Assembly: GCA_018340805.1 (NCBI GenBank)
Contig: JACMZG010001913.1
Coordinates: forward strand, 35,476,011 to 35,540,010
Direction of reading: 5' to 3'
Source of the DNA: Microvelia longipes
Lineage: Eukaryota > Arthropoda > Insecta > Hemiptera > Veliidae
DNA: 64,000 bases
Shown: positions 1-11,891 of the stretch, piece by piece
Numbering within the stretch: the first letter of the stretch is position 1
How the letters are laid out: the number at the start of each line of letters is the position of its first letter
The notes under the pieces: generated by a model
Told to the model about the DNA's origin: nothing
Database searches by the model: none
Seen by the model: only the letters and a program-made list of their open reading frames with translations
Translations under genes and position numbers: made by a program

Positions 1-7
1 ATTTTAA

Positions 8-240
8 TCAAAGAATCAGCTACCGTCAATACTTGCTGTTGGATATGAATACCCCTAGACCTGATAAAGTTATATCAGTGATATAACTTTATTAGTTGAG
101 AGCTCGAGTGTTGCCCCGCCTGATGATGATGGCGTTATGCTGAAACCTGGTACAGGGATATTCATATCCAACAGCAAGTATCGACAGTAGCTGATTCTTT
201 GATTGCTTCTTTAACTTGCTGTAAATACAACCTTTTTAAC
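8..240 (-). repeat. Family D snap-back repeat, copy 1
   Basis: Bases 8-50 and about 155-205 are near-perfect inverted copies (rightward arm core CAAGTATCGACAGTAGC), giving a stem of about 45 bp. The loop holds a small palindrome (GATAAAGTTATATC at 66-79 with its complement to about 94). The segment to about 240 matches the element at 50713-50844 in reverse. The inner part at 120-153 reads CTGATGA ... GAAACC T GG TA, which resembles a hammerhead core. The variable target duplication seen at the other copy fits a retroelement fragment better than a classical TIR transposon; that is inference. Confidence 0.7.
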
Positions 241-359
241 TGAAACAATTTTATTTGATTTATTCGTTAAAATTGTTAAATTTTATTCGTTTTTAAGAAG
301 TATAAACATTAAATAATTTGTTTATACAAGCATTTGATAGTGTGATAAAAAATGAGTGA

Positions 360-560
360 GGAGTGCAAGCTAATAGAGTGACAAGGTGATTTAATTGGAG
401 AGTTTTTGTGACTGAAATTTATCTTCTTCATGTTAAGTTATAGTTAGGAATTGATGTAATTGCAGGAATAAATAGAATTTTCAATGTTGACCACCTATAC
501 CGATTCCTGCAATGACGTCATTCAATTTCATATTGTCATTCACAATTTTTAACATATTGT
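360..560 (+). repeat. Family F palindromic repeat, degraded copy
   Basis: An inverted pair, ATTGCAGGAATAAATAG near 460 and ATTCCTGCAATGACGTCA near 505, matches the better preserved copies at 43978-44220 and 55230-55800. The outer ends are eroded. Confidence 0.55.
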
Positions 561-1489
561 GAGACGCTTATGTGCATAACAGCTAAGCTCGATAGTGCTT
601 TGTTTGCCCCTGTGTTTTTTGAGAGTGAGCAGACTTCTTCTTCTTCTTCCATCCCTCCTTAACTTTAATTTGCATTTTAATCTTAGCATAAGTAGATAAA
701 TCTGACTTCATTAGTGTGCTATATATTTGAAGATGCCTCCCATTCAAAGATAATACCAGCCAAAGAGGAAGGGAAAAATGAGGTTCATCATCTACTTTGA
801 TGGGGTCACCATCAGAGGACCTTTATCTCTATGACAATAACCAAAGAAACCTAAGGAGTTTATCAATGAAATATATACTAAGAGCTTATAATAGCTATGA
901 TATTGATGATATCATGATAGCATATTGATTGACGTATAATTGATACATAAAACAGTAAGAAAGCTGTTACGGTTTTTCCGCGGTACTCAAGTCGATAGTA
1001 GGGGGGGTAAGTATCTACAAGGGTGTACCAATAGGAATGGGAGGATAGGAACAGGGTAGGAGGAGGGAAATAGGAAGATAAGGTAAGCGCCACCTCGTTT
1101 GGGTAAGGAAGGGAGTGAAGGCAAACGAGGAAATCCCTCAGGAGCACTCTTCAGCAACTATATCAACTAAACAGGTAAGTATATTACCCAAGGTAAGTAT
1201 ACAAACAAATAAATAAAAATAAATAAACAACCTATTATTTATACGGGACCAGATTTTACGCCTAGTCGTGTTGGTATCAGGTAAGTATCTTAACCCTAAC
1301 TTAACACTAATTTTGTACTTTCCTGTTGCAGGTACCTCTGGGTTATCAGCCACCAGTTCACAGTACCTAAAGAGGACACGGTTCGCAGCTTTGATCAGCC
1401 TGTCTCGTTCCAGTTGACAATAAAAATAAATAAATCTGAAATAACCTATGTCTAACTTAATACTACTGTAGGGTACTAACCCTTTACTC

Positions 1490-1565
1490 TTGCTCAGTAA
1501 CTCTGATGGTGATCGAACCTCTAACTTCCATTTACCAGAGAGTGTCCAAACTGAGTCACTCCAGA
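1490..1565 (-). repeat. tRNA-derived SINE head (fragment)
   Basis: Read on the minus strand, GGAGTGACTCAGTTTGGACA aligns with the A-box side of tRNA-derived SINE heads, and GAGGTTCGATCACC about 40 bases on matches a B box (GGTTCGANNCC). The order and spacing are those of an internal Pol III promoter. The reading frames crossing this stretch on the minus strand are not recognisable proteins. Confidence 0.5.
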
Positions 1566-1799
1566 CTTTAAGCAGGTAATAAGCATCTGCCAAAGTATAT
1601 AAACTACCATCTAGTTTTGCTCAAGTAGATCCCTATGCTCTTTTTGGTAACCACCAACTGGGCTGGAGCAACACTAACTGTGACCAAGCCGCTATTATCG
1701 TCACTCGAAAACCTCAACTTTCTTCCCACTACCCCACCAGGATAGATAGACAGCTTTGGTAACAGTGTAATCGCTCCAACACCGGTTTTAGCCACCTGA

Positions 1800-2770
1800 A
1801 GATTGCCGTATTAAAGTTATGAAACATATAAAGTAAAGAATAATGGAAGGAATAAAGTAAAGATCAGACAATATAGTAGCACATGTCGATATATATATAA
1901 TTTGCTAACAACCAAGTTATTTTTAAAGTTAATCAGCTTATCTAACCTTAAATCTACAACTAAAACATAAGATAAAATAAATATTAAGAGATGAAATAGA
2001 ATAATAAGAGATAATTAGAGAGGTGTTAGTAGAGATAACCTAAATAGATAGAATAAGGTATATAAAATAAAATAAACTTAACCTAAGTAGACATGAATAT
2101 CTTCTTAGCAGATACTCTCCGATTTTACCGGTTCTCAGTAAGGTTGAGGTTAATCCAGACGTAGAGTAACTCTATATAAGTAAAGTTGAGAAATACGATC
2201 GATTACAACGTACAATTACGGCCCAGTAATCTTTTCACCACTTTCGGTTGACGTGTTACCACTTTTGGTTAACTTATGGTACCCGCACACTAAACTTTAA
2301 GTTCAGATATTCACATCACTGGTATCGTCTCTATATATTGTCTATTTAATTATTTTACTTATTTAACCCAGTCACAATTCTTATATATTTAACTTAGTTC
2401 TTTAAATTATTTAGTTATTTAAATGTATTTATTTATTTAATTTAATTTAATTTAATTTATTTCTTTAGTTAATTTTAATTTAATTTATTTAGTTATTTAA
2501 TTTATTTATTTAGTTAATTTAATTTAATTTATTTATATAGTAATTTAATTTAATTTATAACTTCAATTGATTTAGGTATTTAAGTAATTAATCCATTCAC
2601 ATTACTTATTTATTTTATTTATTTATTCAAATCCTTTATATAATTTATTTATTTAAATTCTTTATTTAATTTATTTATTTATTTTAATTTACTTATTTAA
2701 GTTTTTTTTAGTTATTTAATTTATTTATTTAAATTAATATATTCAATCTATAATCTTTAATAAATTCATC
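1800..2770. repeat. AT-rich simple-sequence tract
   Basis: The stretch from about 2340 to 2770 is almost entirely degenerate TTTA/TTTAA units. From 1800 to 2340 the sequence is AT-rich and non-coding. It would lie in the 5' intron of the HTRA2-like gene, or upstream of it if that intron starts inside the window. No exon encoding the catalytic His or Asp was found here. Confidence 0.7.
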
Positions 2771-3100
2771 ATACCTAACTTATTCACATTAACAATAAAA
2801 CTACACAGCATAACAATAAGACTAACACTAAGACTAACAATAAGACTAAACTATCGGTAGCAGTGAACAGGGAGCCCTTAAACTAATCCGTAAAATTTCC
2901 AAAAAAAAAACCAATAACGTGAAAATTACGTAAATCAATTATTCTTCAATTAAGTAATTAAGAAGCTAATTGTATAAGTGGCGGACTCCCCCGACAGACT
3001 GACTCTACTACGACCCTAGGTAACCGTTCCCCTTCCAGGAAGATCTCCTAACTCTCAGAACTGATAACTCACCTGACCAACACAACTGACCCTTTGATCA

Positions 3101-3154
3101 GTGTAATAGATACATACTCGCAGTATAAACGAAGATAAAATGTATCTATTACAC
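3101..3154. repeat. Perfect 15-bp stem-loop
   Basis: GTGTAATAGATACAT (3101-3115) and its exact reverse complement (3140-3154) flank a 24-base loop. It lies 140 bases upstream of the first HTRA2 exon seen. It is probably the terminal repeat of a small relic; no function is claimed. Confidence 0.6.
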
Positions 3155-3290
3155 CGATTCAAAACAAAACAAAGAATGTTACAAATCATTCATAACAAAG
3201 CAATTTGAGTTTCTATATATATATATATAAAGCATGGATGCAATTATTATTGAATTAAAAAAATATATTTGTTCATTTTTTTTTATTTAG

Positions 3291-6200
3291 AAACCCCTAC
3301 CAGTATTAAAATTAGGTCGAAGCCGAGACGCTCGCCCTGGTGAGTGGGTGATAGCGATTGGTTCACCACTTGCCCTTGCCAACACTGTTACGGCTGGGGT
3401 GATTTCAACTACTCAGAGAACTTCTGATGAATTGAAACTTTATGGGAAAAATATGGATTATATTCAAACAGATGCTTCCATCACTGTGAGTTTTTTTAAG
3501 AAATTTGTTTTCAAATATTTTTTTATAAGTTTTTTTTTATCAACAGGTTGTCAGAGTGTGTTTATTCTTTAAAAAATCTTTTTGAATTTCTTTATCTGAC
3601 TATGCTAATCCAGTCCAAAACTTTTACTTAAGATTCATTCCTGATCATGAGTCACGTGGTGTTGTGGTTAAGGTATGCGGCCAAGACACAGAATGAATGG
3701 ACTTTAAACTTCCGAATTTATTTAGTCGTGGGTTCAATCCCAGCACAGGCCTCTGGGATTTTTATAAGAGGGATTCAAATTCTGCGTACCACGTCCTTCA
3801 GAAGGGACGTAAAGCCTGTGGTCTCTGATGTAGAGCCTTGTTAAAGATCCCTTACCCTAAAGGAAACTGGGTATAGGCAAAATTTAGGTCCCTCATAGTA
3901 GATTCATTATAATACTATAGTGTGTCTGCCTTGTAGTTTAAAGTGAATGGAGGTTTGGTTTAACAGTGAGGGCACGTGTTGTTCCTAGTTTTCACAATGC
4001 TATGAGTCAGCGAAAATATGTGTGATAAGTTGAAAAAGCATGGGAAGAAACATAGAAATTTACGGCTCTTCTGTCTAGATTAGATGAAATATACCTACAC
4101 TTAAAATTAAAAGGAGTAGAACACTATCTTAGGGAGCTGGCAAAAAGGGCCCAACAACGTGGCCTACTTGCCTGGTAGTAACTATTACTCCCCCCATATT
4201 ACTTCTACTTACTACTTTCCAGATCATCCTCCAAGATATCAAAGTATTAGTGACCAAGAGGAGAGAATATCTCCCACTGGGGTGATATAACTGCATATTA
4301 TCTCCTCTCTCACAATTACATGCTATATTAGACTAATAAATTCTACTTATAACATATGTAGTGTGGTGTTATATGTGTAATACACTTTCAAGTATTTTTA
4401 TTTTAAATAAAAAAAATTGTTTGTCTACAATATATCAAGTAGTCTTATATTTATAAACTTTTAATATTGGCTTTAAGCGAAGTACTTGGTGAATATTACC
4501 ACCTGATTGAAATTGATTACAAATCTTAAATTTATGTATTCCCTCCTAGTTTAATAACTTAAATGTTTTTAGTTTGGCAACTCTGGAGGACCTCTGGTAA
4601 ACTTGGATGGAGAAGCGATTGGTATCAATGCTATGAAAGTAACAGCTGGCATTTCATTTGCTATTCCAATTGATTATGCTAAAGAATTCTTAGAGAGTAG
4701 TGAAGCTAGGAGGAAAGGTGAGTTTTCACTGATGTAACTTTCAACGAAAAGTCAAGCATTTTCCTGCCAACTCTTTAATTTTGTTATTAAAATTATCTTA
4801 ATTAGTTAGTTAACACATTTAGCAAATTTCCATCATGAATTTTGGTCTATTACCAAATATTTATAATATAAAATTTAATTATTTACTATATTATGTATAA
4901 AATTTGTCATAATATATATGTATATATCGTATATATACAGTATGTCCACAAATTGAGTTGGGCATACCTGTTAAAGACAAAAAATTGCATTTTTCGATAA
5001 AAAGTTATTCTTCGTAAAACTTGTTTGCTTGTTTTAAGGTAAAAATTGATCTCAATAAAACATTTGTACCATGAACCTTGTATCCAAAAAGTACACTTTT
5101 TCATAAAGTGGCCAAGTGAGAACTTGGTGTAATTTTGATAATTCAGCAAAATGTTTTTCTTTATAAAAATATTGCATTTTTAAGAATAATTGAAATTTGT
5201 GATGAAAAGTCGTAATAATTTTTTTTTTTTTTTGAGGTAGTACATAATTGAGCACTTTATTGGACCGTTTTTAGGATGAGAAGCCAATCATTATTGTTAT
5301 AGAAGGTTATTTAGTACTTTTCACCACCAAGGACAATAATGAATGTAAAAAAAAACTCCTAGGACGTAAAAGTAATTCATATATTGCCGCCATTACTGTA
5401 ATGTAGCGTGTTCAAAAAAACAATCTGTGTAAAACCTTCATGAGGTTTCTTTAAAAACGTTCATTTTGTTTCTGTTCTTGTTCGTAGACTAATTTTTTTT
5501 TCGTTTTTAAAAGGTGTTCTAATCAACAATTTTTGTGTGTTAATTAGATATTAGCTTTACATTTATATATAATTAGCTTTTACATTTTTGAGTAAAAGTG
5601 CGAAGCTATGGATGAATTCAATGACGTCGATAATGTGGAGTTATTTGGACATTTTTTTTTTCAATTAAGTGTACAACACAGTTTATTTAATGAGTGCTAC
5701 CTCAAAAAAAATAGTGTATGCCATCCGGTTGAGAATGTCTTTATGTCTTGGAAATTTTTCCCAACTCGCTTCGCTCGTAGATTTTTTCCCAAATCATTCA
5801 AAATAAAACCTAGACAGAATAATAAATTAAATGAACGTAAATATTGTATATCAATCAATTTAGAAGATCAACCTATATTTCAATATTTTAAGAACAAAAT
5901 AATTTATAATTGAAGTACAATTTTGAACCTGAAGGATGTTCTATTGTTTAATTAAGGAAGTTTTATTGTTTAAATATTCAGTGCTCTTTTTTTATCTTAA
6001 TAATTTCATATTTAATTGTTTTTGCAGGAGGGCCCGGTCAAGCAGGTCCAAAGAAATTTATGGGGATAACTATGCTGAGTCTGACACCCCATATTATCAC
6101 TGAGTTGAAAACCAGACAACAAAATATTCCTAATAATATTCAGAATGGTGTTCTTATATGGAAAGTTATTATTGATTCCCCTGCTCACAGGTAATTATAC

Positions 6201-6439
6201 TACATCCTTTATATAGATTCACCTGTGCAGTGAATGCCAATGTCAAATCTTATCTGAATTGTTGAAATTGTTTCAGAGCTGGTTTGATGCCTGGAGATAT
6301 AGTGACGGAAATAAATGGAGAACAAATATTAGGAGCATCTACTGTCTATAAAGTTCTTGAAAGTAATTCTAAATTAACTATGTCTGTCTATCGCGATGGA
6401 ATAAATAGAACATACTCTGTAGAACCTGAAATACTTTAA
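3291..6439 (+). CDS. HTRA2: HTRA2/Omi-like serine protease, 3' exons (partial gene)
   Basis: HtrA2 is a trimeric trypsin-fold protease of the mitochondrial intermembrane space, acting in protein quality control and, when released, in promoting apoptosis. Four exons are visible: 3291-3485, 4573-4717, 6028-6190 and 6277-6439 (stop TAA). All junctions are GT-AG and the phases join correctly: 65 codons, 48 codons plus 1 base, 163 bases, 163 bases. The first encodes LPVLKLGRS and [10 protein letters not shown], the second the catalytic-serine loop [14 protein letters not shown] and [11 protein letters not shown], both very close to animal HtrA2. The last two encode the PDZ domain, with [25 protein letters not shown] and a C-terminus in SVEPEIL. 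About 221 residues are present, half of the usual length. The catalytic His and Asp, the targeting signal and the membrane anchor must be in exons before the window. AATAAA at 6974 is a candidate poly(A) signal. Confidence 0.93.
3644..3900 (+). repeat. tRNA-derived SINE in HTRA2 intron
   Basis: GTGGTGTTGTGGTTAAGG near 3656 matches a SINE A-box region and GGGTTCAATCCC at 3730-3741 is a good B box. The body downstream (GGGACGTAAAGCC at about 3803) resembles a segment common in arthropod tRNA-derived SINEs. It lies between the first two visible exons, in the sense direction. Confidence 0.6.
5219..5775 (+). repeat. Family A repeat in HTRA2 intron
   Basis: From TTTTGAGGTAGTAC to GAATGTCTTTATGTCTTGG this matches 30207-30770 and, in reverse, the split copy at 52340-52545 plus 54303-54690. 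It contains a short ATG-initiated frame (from 5608) recognisable in each copy, perhaps the start of a lost transposase gene; no protein family is recognisable. The end carries TCGCTTCGCTCG, the complement of the recurring GAGCGAAGCGAG motif. It ends close to where the PDZ-exon duplication begins (5796). Confidence 0.75.
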
Positions 6440-7691
6440 ATATACTCTTTTTTGAGATGTTTTGTCTTTTTCTTATTTTAATTACAGTTTGACTTTTAAA
6501 TCCAAGAATCCACAGGTGGGTTGGTCTTAGATGGGTCTGCCAGGCTTGTAGAGCAGTAAATGAGAAGGTTTCAATATGGTTGATCCATTGCAACGGAGAG
6601 GCCAGTGAAATTAGTGAAGTTCTTAACTTCTCACGCAAATTAAGTTCTTAGAGGTAACATCTCTAAATTTTAATTTAATGACAGACATGAAGAAATCCAC
6701 CGTATGAGGTATGTTAAAAGACATTTTTAACTAGATGTTTAGCTTACTACAATAGTCTTCAAGACAAAGATCACCACTACAACACCAGGATCTGCAACAA
6801 ACTTAATTTACCTCAACACAACCAGCAACTCACCTCATTATCTGGCCAGGAAATGCTTTAACCATCAACCTATATCATACACCGCACTTCCAGATGACTC
6901 ATTCAAGCAACAGATTAAAAAGCTTTTAAAGTCAAAATAATAATGTTTTTAAGGTTCAGGGTACAATATTTTAAATAAAATTTTAAAAATCTTATTTTTT
7001 AATAATAACATTTTGTATGAAGAGTTCATTTAAAAAAAAAAAAACATTTGGCCACTTTACATGTGCACAATTCAATCCGTGGGCGCTACAAATCAAGCCT
7101 CCAATAGAGAAGTGGGTTAAACATTTAGTTTATGAAGATAATTTACTCCTAATAAAAACTTTCGTTTGGTTTGAAAGTAACATTTTTCTCAAATTTAGTT
7201 CAATATCTTGTAACACGTTCTCAAAGAGTACAATATTCTCACGGTATCATTTTGGTACAGTTTGGGTTTATATATTCTATGAGTAACAATAAATTTCTTG
7301 TTTATGTTTCTGGTTTATGCCTTTAAGCAGTAGCACTATGACTCCTTACTCAATTTTTCCTAGGTATTACAAAGCAAATAAAGAAATTTTACTAGGATAA
7401 AATTATCATTGTGTAACTTACTGAAACACCATGAAGATTGCTGCAGAATTTACTACTAACGTATTGCCCTTATAAATAATTCAAAATAAAACCTAGACAG
7501 AATAATAAATTAAATGAACGTAAATATTGTCTATCAATCAGTTCAGAAGATCAAACTATAAGTCGATATTCTAAGAACAAAAGAATTTATATTGAAGTAC
7601 ACTTTTGAACCTGAAGTATGTTCTAAGTTTTATTGTTTAAATATTCAGTGCTCTTTTTTTATTCTTATTAATTTCATATTTGTTTTTTCAG

Positions 7692-8698
7692 GAGGGCCCA
7701 GTCAAGCAGGTCTGAAGAAATTTATGGGGATAACTATGCTGAGTCTGACACCCCATACTATTCCTTTGTTGAAAACCAGACAACACAATATTCCTAATAA
7801 TATTCAGAATGGTGTTCTTATATGGAAAGTTACTATAGATTCCCCTGCACACAGGTAATTATACTGCATCAGGTACTAATATGGCGATATAAACATCCTG
7901 TAGAGATTGGTGATTTTTTGAAATGCTTAATGATATTATTGGGGGTTAATTTTGCTTGGGATAAATTAAATTAGGGTCAATTGGGGTAAATTATGCTTTT
8001 TTTTTTGTTTTTTTAATCAAGTTTGTTATTCTAGTTATGCTGCCTATGTTTATGCAGTCTATTGAATAATTTATAATCTATTTGCCTTTTAATTGTAAAA
8101 TTTTGACAATTGAGAAACTTTGTAATAGAGTAACCTCAAGTATGTAAATAAATAAATAAATGACATCACACATATTCCACAAACAATAGGATTCGGGACA
8201 TTAACCAGCTTGATTTTTATGTAATAATTCATTAAATACCTTCACCTCCCTTTTTAGCTCTTCTGTTCAGTTTTGCTATACTTTTTCATCAAAGCTACTT
8301 AATTGCAAAGACATACTAAACAATATAATTAAATTAAAACAATAAATATTTAACTAAAATAAAAATTTGCAAGTTTTTATTATTCTTTAGTTATACATGA
8401 TTGTATTATTTTTGCTATACCACAGAGCTCTGGTTAACAATGTCTATTAACATACTATACTATGACTAGTTTTTATTTTTTTTTCTTAGTAAATGCCAAT
8501 GTCAAATCTAATCTGAATTGTTGAAATTGTTTCAGGGCTGGTTTGATGCCTGGAGATATAGTGACGGAAATAAATGGAGAACAAATATTAGAAGCGTCTA
8601 CTGTCTACAATGTTCTTGAAAGTAATTCTAAAGTAACTATGTCTGTCTATCGCGATGGAATCAATAGAACCTACTCTGTAGAACCTGAAGTACTTTAA
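7692..8698 (+). CDS. Duplicated HTRA2 PDZ exons (candidate alternative last exons)
   Basis: Exons 7692-7854 and 8536-8698 repeat the last two HTRA2 exons with the same lengths, phases, acceptors (TTTTTTCAG, TTGTTTCAG) and donor (GTAATT), and end in TAA. Spliced from the donor at 4717 they would give the same protease with another PDZ domain. Changes by eye include G to S, P to L, two I to T, T to P, E to L, Q to H, G to E and K to N; SPAHRAGL and [10 protein letters not shown] are unchanged. There is no stop or frameshift in about 108 codons, so decay is not evident. No protease exons precede this pair locally, so it is either an alternative C-terminus of the upstream gene or an untranscribed partial copy. 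The sequence alone cannot decide. Confidence 0.65.
7890..8215 (+). repeat. Dispersed repeat M in duplicated intron
   Basis: GATTTTTTGAAATG and ACAAACAATAGGATTCGGGA recur in the same order at about 21665-21750. This insertion largely explains why the second PDZ intron is longer than the first. Confidence 0.55.
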
Positions 8699-9189
8699 AT
8701 ATACTCTTTTTTGAGATGTTTTGTCTTTTTCTTATTTTAATTACAGTTTGACTTTAAAATCCGAGAATCCACAGGTGGGTTGGTCTTAGATGGGTCTGCA
8801 GGGCTTGTAGAGTTCTTCAAGCTTGTCGAGTGAAAAGTTCTTAACTTCTCACGCAAATTAAGTCCTTAGAGGTAACATCTCTAAATTTTAATTTAATGAC
8901 AGACATGAAGAAATATACTAAAAAACATAATGTATGTATGAGGTATGTTAATAGACATTCTTAACTAGATGTTTAGCTAACTACAATAGTCTTCAAGACA
9001 AAGATCACCACTACAACACCAGGATTTGCAACAAACTTAATTTACCTCAACACAGGCTCACTTTAACCAGCAACTCACCTCATTATCTGGCCAGGAAATG
9101 CTTTAACCATCAACTTATATCATACACCGCACTTCCAGATGACTCATTCAAGCAACAGATTAACAGCTTTTAACACAAAAAGCTACCTC

Positions 9190-11330
9190 AATGGACAAAT
9201 TCCTAGAGGATCAGCTATAATTTTTTCTTCTGTTTTAAGTATTGACATCGTTAGACAAGTCTAAAGTGTAATAGCGAGAACTATTATTATTATCTAGGTA
9301 TACTCACCTATCTTATTGCTATTATTATTACAATTCCAGTGAGTGGTACGTTTCTTTTTTTTTTAAGATCGAATGCTCCAGTAGTTACTATTACATGCGC
9401 TCTGTACAATAATTTTGTTGTTAGTATGGCAAAACTACTTAGGAACATCGCTGTATTGAGGTAACCTTTATTAAATACAAACCAACTTACAATATTTAGT
9501 AATCTCTGTAACTTACATCTAATTTTAAAATAATCCAAACAACATGAAAGCCTCTATTTATATCTTTGTCTTAAAGTTTGACTTTTTAAGTAATTTGTTT
9601 TTGTGGATAGGACCGCATCCAGGAGGCCCAACTTCTGATGGGAACTAGTCTAATTTTGTAACTATAGATGTGACAAAACGTAATGGAACAGTTCCATCAT
9701 TCGACATAATTGATGGCTCAACATAATGTCATGTCCCTACTCTGTATCGTTATGTCTAACTCTTCAAAGCACTAACAGATCTGTAGAAACAAATGATGTG
9801 CGTTTATCATACTCTATTGCACATAAAAGTAATGTAGACTGTTATTTTGACTCATTACCGAAATGATAAGTACCTCCACCATTGTTGGTCTAACTCGATC
9901 TAAACTTGTTCCTACATATTGGTTTGGAACAGCTTCTAAAATGTTTGTACTTAAAGTCATCAAAAACAATTTTTATGATTTACACTGAAACTCATATAAC
10001 AGTTAAGTATAATAAATTATTTGATGCAGAAATTATTAATTTCATTTTTGACTGAGTTTTATTTTTGGTTAGCCTACAAGTACATTGAGTGGTTGCAACA
10101 AAGGAAAAATATATTTTCTTTTAAAATGAACACCCTCTTCAAGCGTAAGAAAGTTTTAATTGCGGACTTCCCTAATCCACCTCTCTTCCGTGCTTTTTCT
10201 ACATGGCAAACTAGCACCAATATAGGATATTAAGAATCTTGTTTCAATATATTATGCTAACATACTGTGTAGTGTTATAGGAAACAGTTGCTGTGCTCAT
10301 TAAATCTTCAAAAAAAAGAGCCATACAAATTTTGTTTAACCTAAAATATTTCAATTCCTGCAAACCTTATTTCAAAAAATATTCTTTAATGACTACTTTC
10401 TTTTGTAATATATGTATAATCTCCTTATACCTGTCCACAAAGATAATAATATCCATAGGAATTAAATCAACCATGATTACATCTCTATTTAATTATAAAC
10501 TTATAGTGCCTAATTGAAGACTCCATAAAACTTTCTTAATAGAGTTAAAAATTTGCACAATTTGTTTTTACTGCATTATCTTTAAGAACGTCATATAAAA
10601 GAGCACCCTGTAAAATATTAGAATGAAAAAACTTATACTTTTGATGATACAGCAAAAAAACAAAAAATATATTTAAACATGTTCTTTTGGAGGGAAAACA
10701 GCCTCGACTGCTTGTGTGACGTCAGACGTAAGAACACCACCGTTTAGTACAATATTCACAAGAGCAACACTCATATGAGTTTATTCTATACTGTCAACAA
10801 TATGATACTGACACCTGTAGTCATCACGTTCCTTAGGCATTGTATTACCTGGAACACGGAATTATTTTGTATCAGCATTCTATTGAACTGTAAGCAAATG
10901 TCAACAGTTGCTTGCATTTAATATTACTGTAACCTAATATCGTTCGGTCAAGCTAACGATATTTCTAACTAAAACTCCCATCTGTACCTAAAACGGCCCA
11001 ACCTTTACAACATTCCATTTTCACCCCACTCTCTCACCCATTCCCCCTCTCCTCTTCTTTAAATGCTTATTTCAACTATTTAAAATTAAATTGAATATTT
11101 TTTCAAAAAATGCAAATACTCTATTGAAGTCCCCCAAATTCTTGCCATTAGACTGTGCAACTACTTAACTCAAGAAAATCAGAATCTCGAAGCTAAGCTT
11201 TTTACTTAAAAAATAAAAACTTACATTCTAGAAAAAGCTTTTTACTCAATTAATGACTTCTTGGAGAAGTGTAACCTTGTTGTCTGATTTTAATAGTTTG
11301 TTCTTTGTAGCACTGGAAAGTTTAGAGAAC
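9190..11330. other. Intergenic, no gene seen
   Basis: This AT-rich stretch separates the duplicated HTRA2 exons from the convergent CSN5 gene. Short open frames at 9308-9538, 10021-10233 and 10293-10517 have no recognisable motifs, no supporting splice sites and a composition like their surroundings. A slightly more GC-rich part (9590-9970, 10680-10990) may hold an old decayed element. Confidence 0.5.
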
Positions 11331-11338
11331 TCCATCTC

Positions 11339-11525
11339 AGGCTTGATCAAGGGGACTTTAGTTCTATAAAATATTCAAGCTTTTGAGGAGGAATAGGTCC
11401 TAATTAATACAAAAAAACTTTTTTTTTTGTATTAATTAGGACCTATTCCTCCTAGTCCCTATACAATTTTTTGTCTTGTTCTATAAAATGTTTTTTACAG
11501 AACTAAAGTCCTCTTGATCAAGCCT
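11339..11525. repeat. Foldback element, 187 bp
   Basis: Outer arms CAGGCTTGATCAAG (11339) and CTTGATCAAGCCTG (ending 11525), continued by GGACTTTAGTTCT and AGAACTAAAGTCC, enclose an inner near-perfect hairpin of about 30 bp (AGGAGGAATAGGTCCTAATT at 11387 against its complement ending 11453). The arms are interrupted by an asymmetric piece at about 11461-11500. Confidence 0.75.
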
Positions 11526-11746
11526 GTCTGATTTTATATATTTTTCTTTTTTTACGCTTAGAAGCATTATGTATATATTTATATGTATGTTTTACGTAAG
11601 AAATAAATTGAAACTAATTAGCTCTATAATCACAGTATGCTACGTCTTAGAGGGTCCCTAAAAGGAAAATAAATCATTAGAATTTTAGTTGAATCATAAT
11701 TTATACTCATGAAGTTTAATATAAGTTGAAATTATAATAACACATA

Positions 11747-11891
11747 GTTATAATCAGTTGACTGAGTAAAATAATGCAAGGAAGGAAACGGGGTTAGTCC
11801 TAGATGTTAAACCACGCCCTCAATTTTATATCTTACCAACCTCATTGGTTCCTCAACACTATTTTCCCTCAAGCAGTCAACTGATAATAAC
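11747..11891. repeat. Family I MITE, copy 1
   Basis: Inverted ends GTTATAATCAGTTGACTG and CAGTCAACTGATAATAAC flank an interior (GGGGTTAGTCCTAGATGTTA, CCAACCTCATTGGTTCCTCA) shared with 29471-29642. It is too short to code for anything. Confidence 0.75.

Larger units (their letters stand above)
5796..9172 (+). repeat. Tandem duplication of the HTRA2 PDZ exons
   Basis: Unit 1 is 5796 to about 6930; unit 2 is 7479 to about 9172. Both start ATTCAAAATAAAACCTAGAC and contain 163-bp exon, intron, 163-bp exon and the same 3' flank (GGTGGGTTGGTCTTAGATGG, then GACTCATTCAAGCAACAG). The exons differ by roughly 12 and 9 of 163 bases by hand count. The intron is 86 bp in unit 1 and 681 bp in unit 2, where dispersed repeat M has inserted. 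The 3' flanks also differ by a small replacement near 6550-6605. Confidence 0.92.

Noticed and set aside
1138..1593. 151-codon open frame on the minus strand
   Set aside because: It runs over a tRNA-derived SINE head and has no recognisable domain; the frame looks fortuitous.
1..3290. Upstream HTRA2 exons with the catalytic His and Asp
   Set aside because: I looked for the conserved NAHVV and DLA-type motifs in all plus frames and found none, so these exons probably lie before the window.
3424..3438. CTGATGA followed by GAAAC inside an HTRA2 exon, resembling a hammerhead core
   Set aside because: There is no room for stem II and no pairing partners; the bases are conserved coding sequence (TSDELKL).
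5608..5913. 101-codon frame starting in family A
   Set aside because: It runs out of the repeat into unrelated intron sequence and is broken in the other A copies.
7592..7858. 88-codon frame taken as a separate gene
   Set aside because: Its first 33 codons are intron; the real coding part is the exon 7692-7854 with splice sites at both ends.
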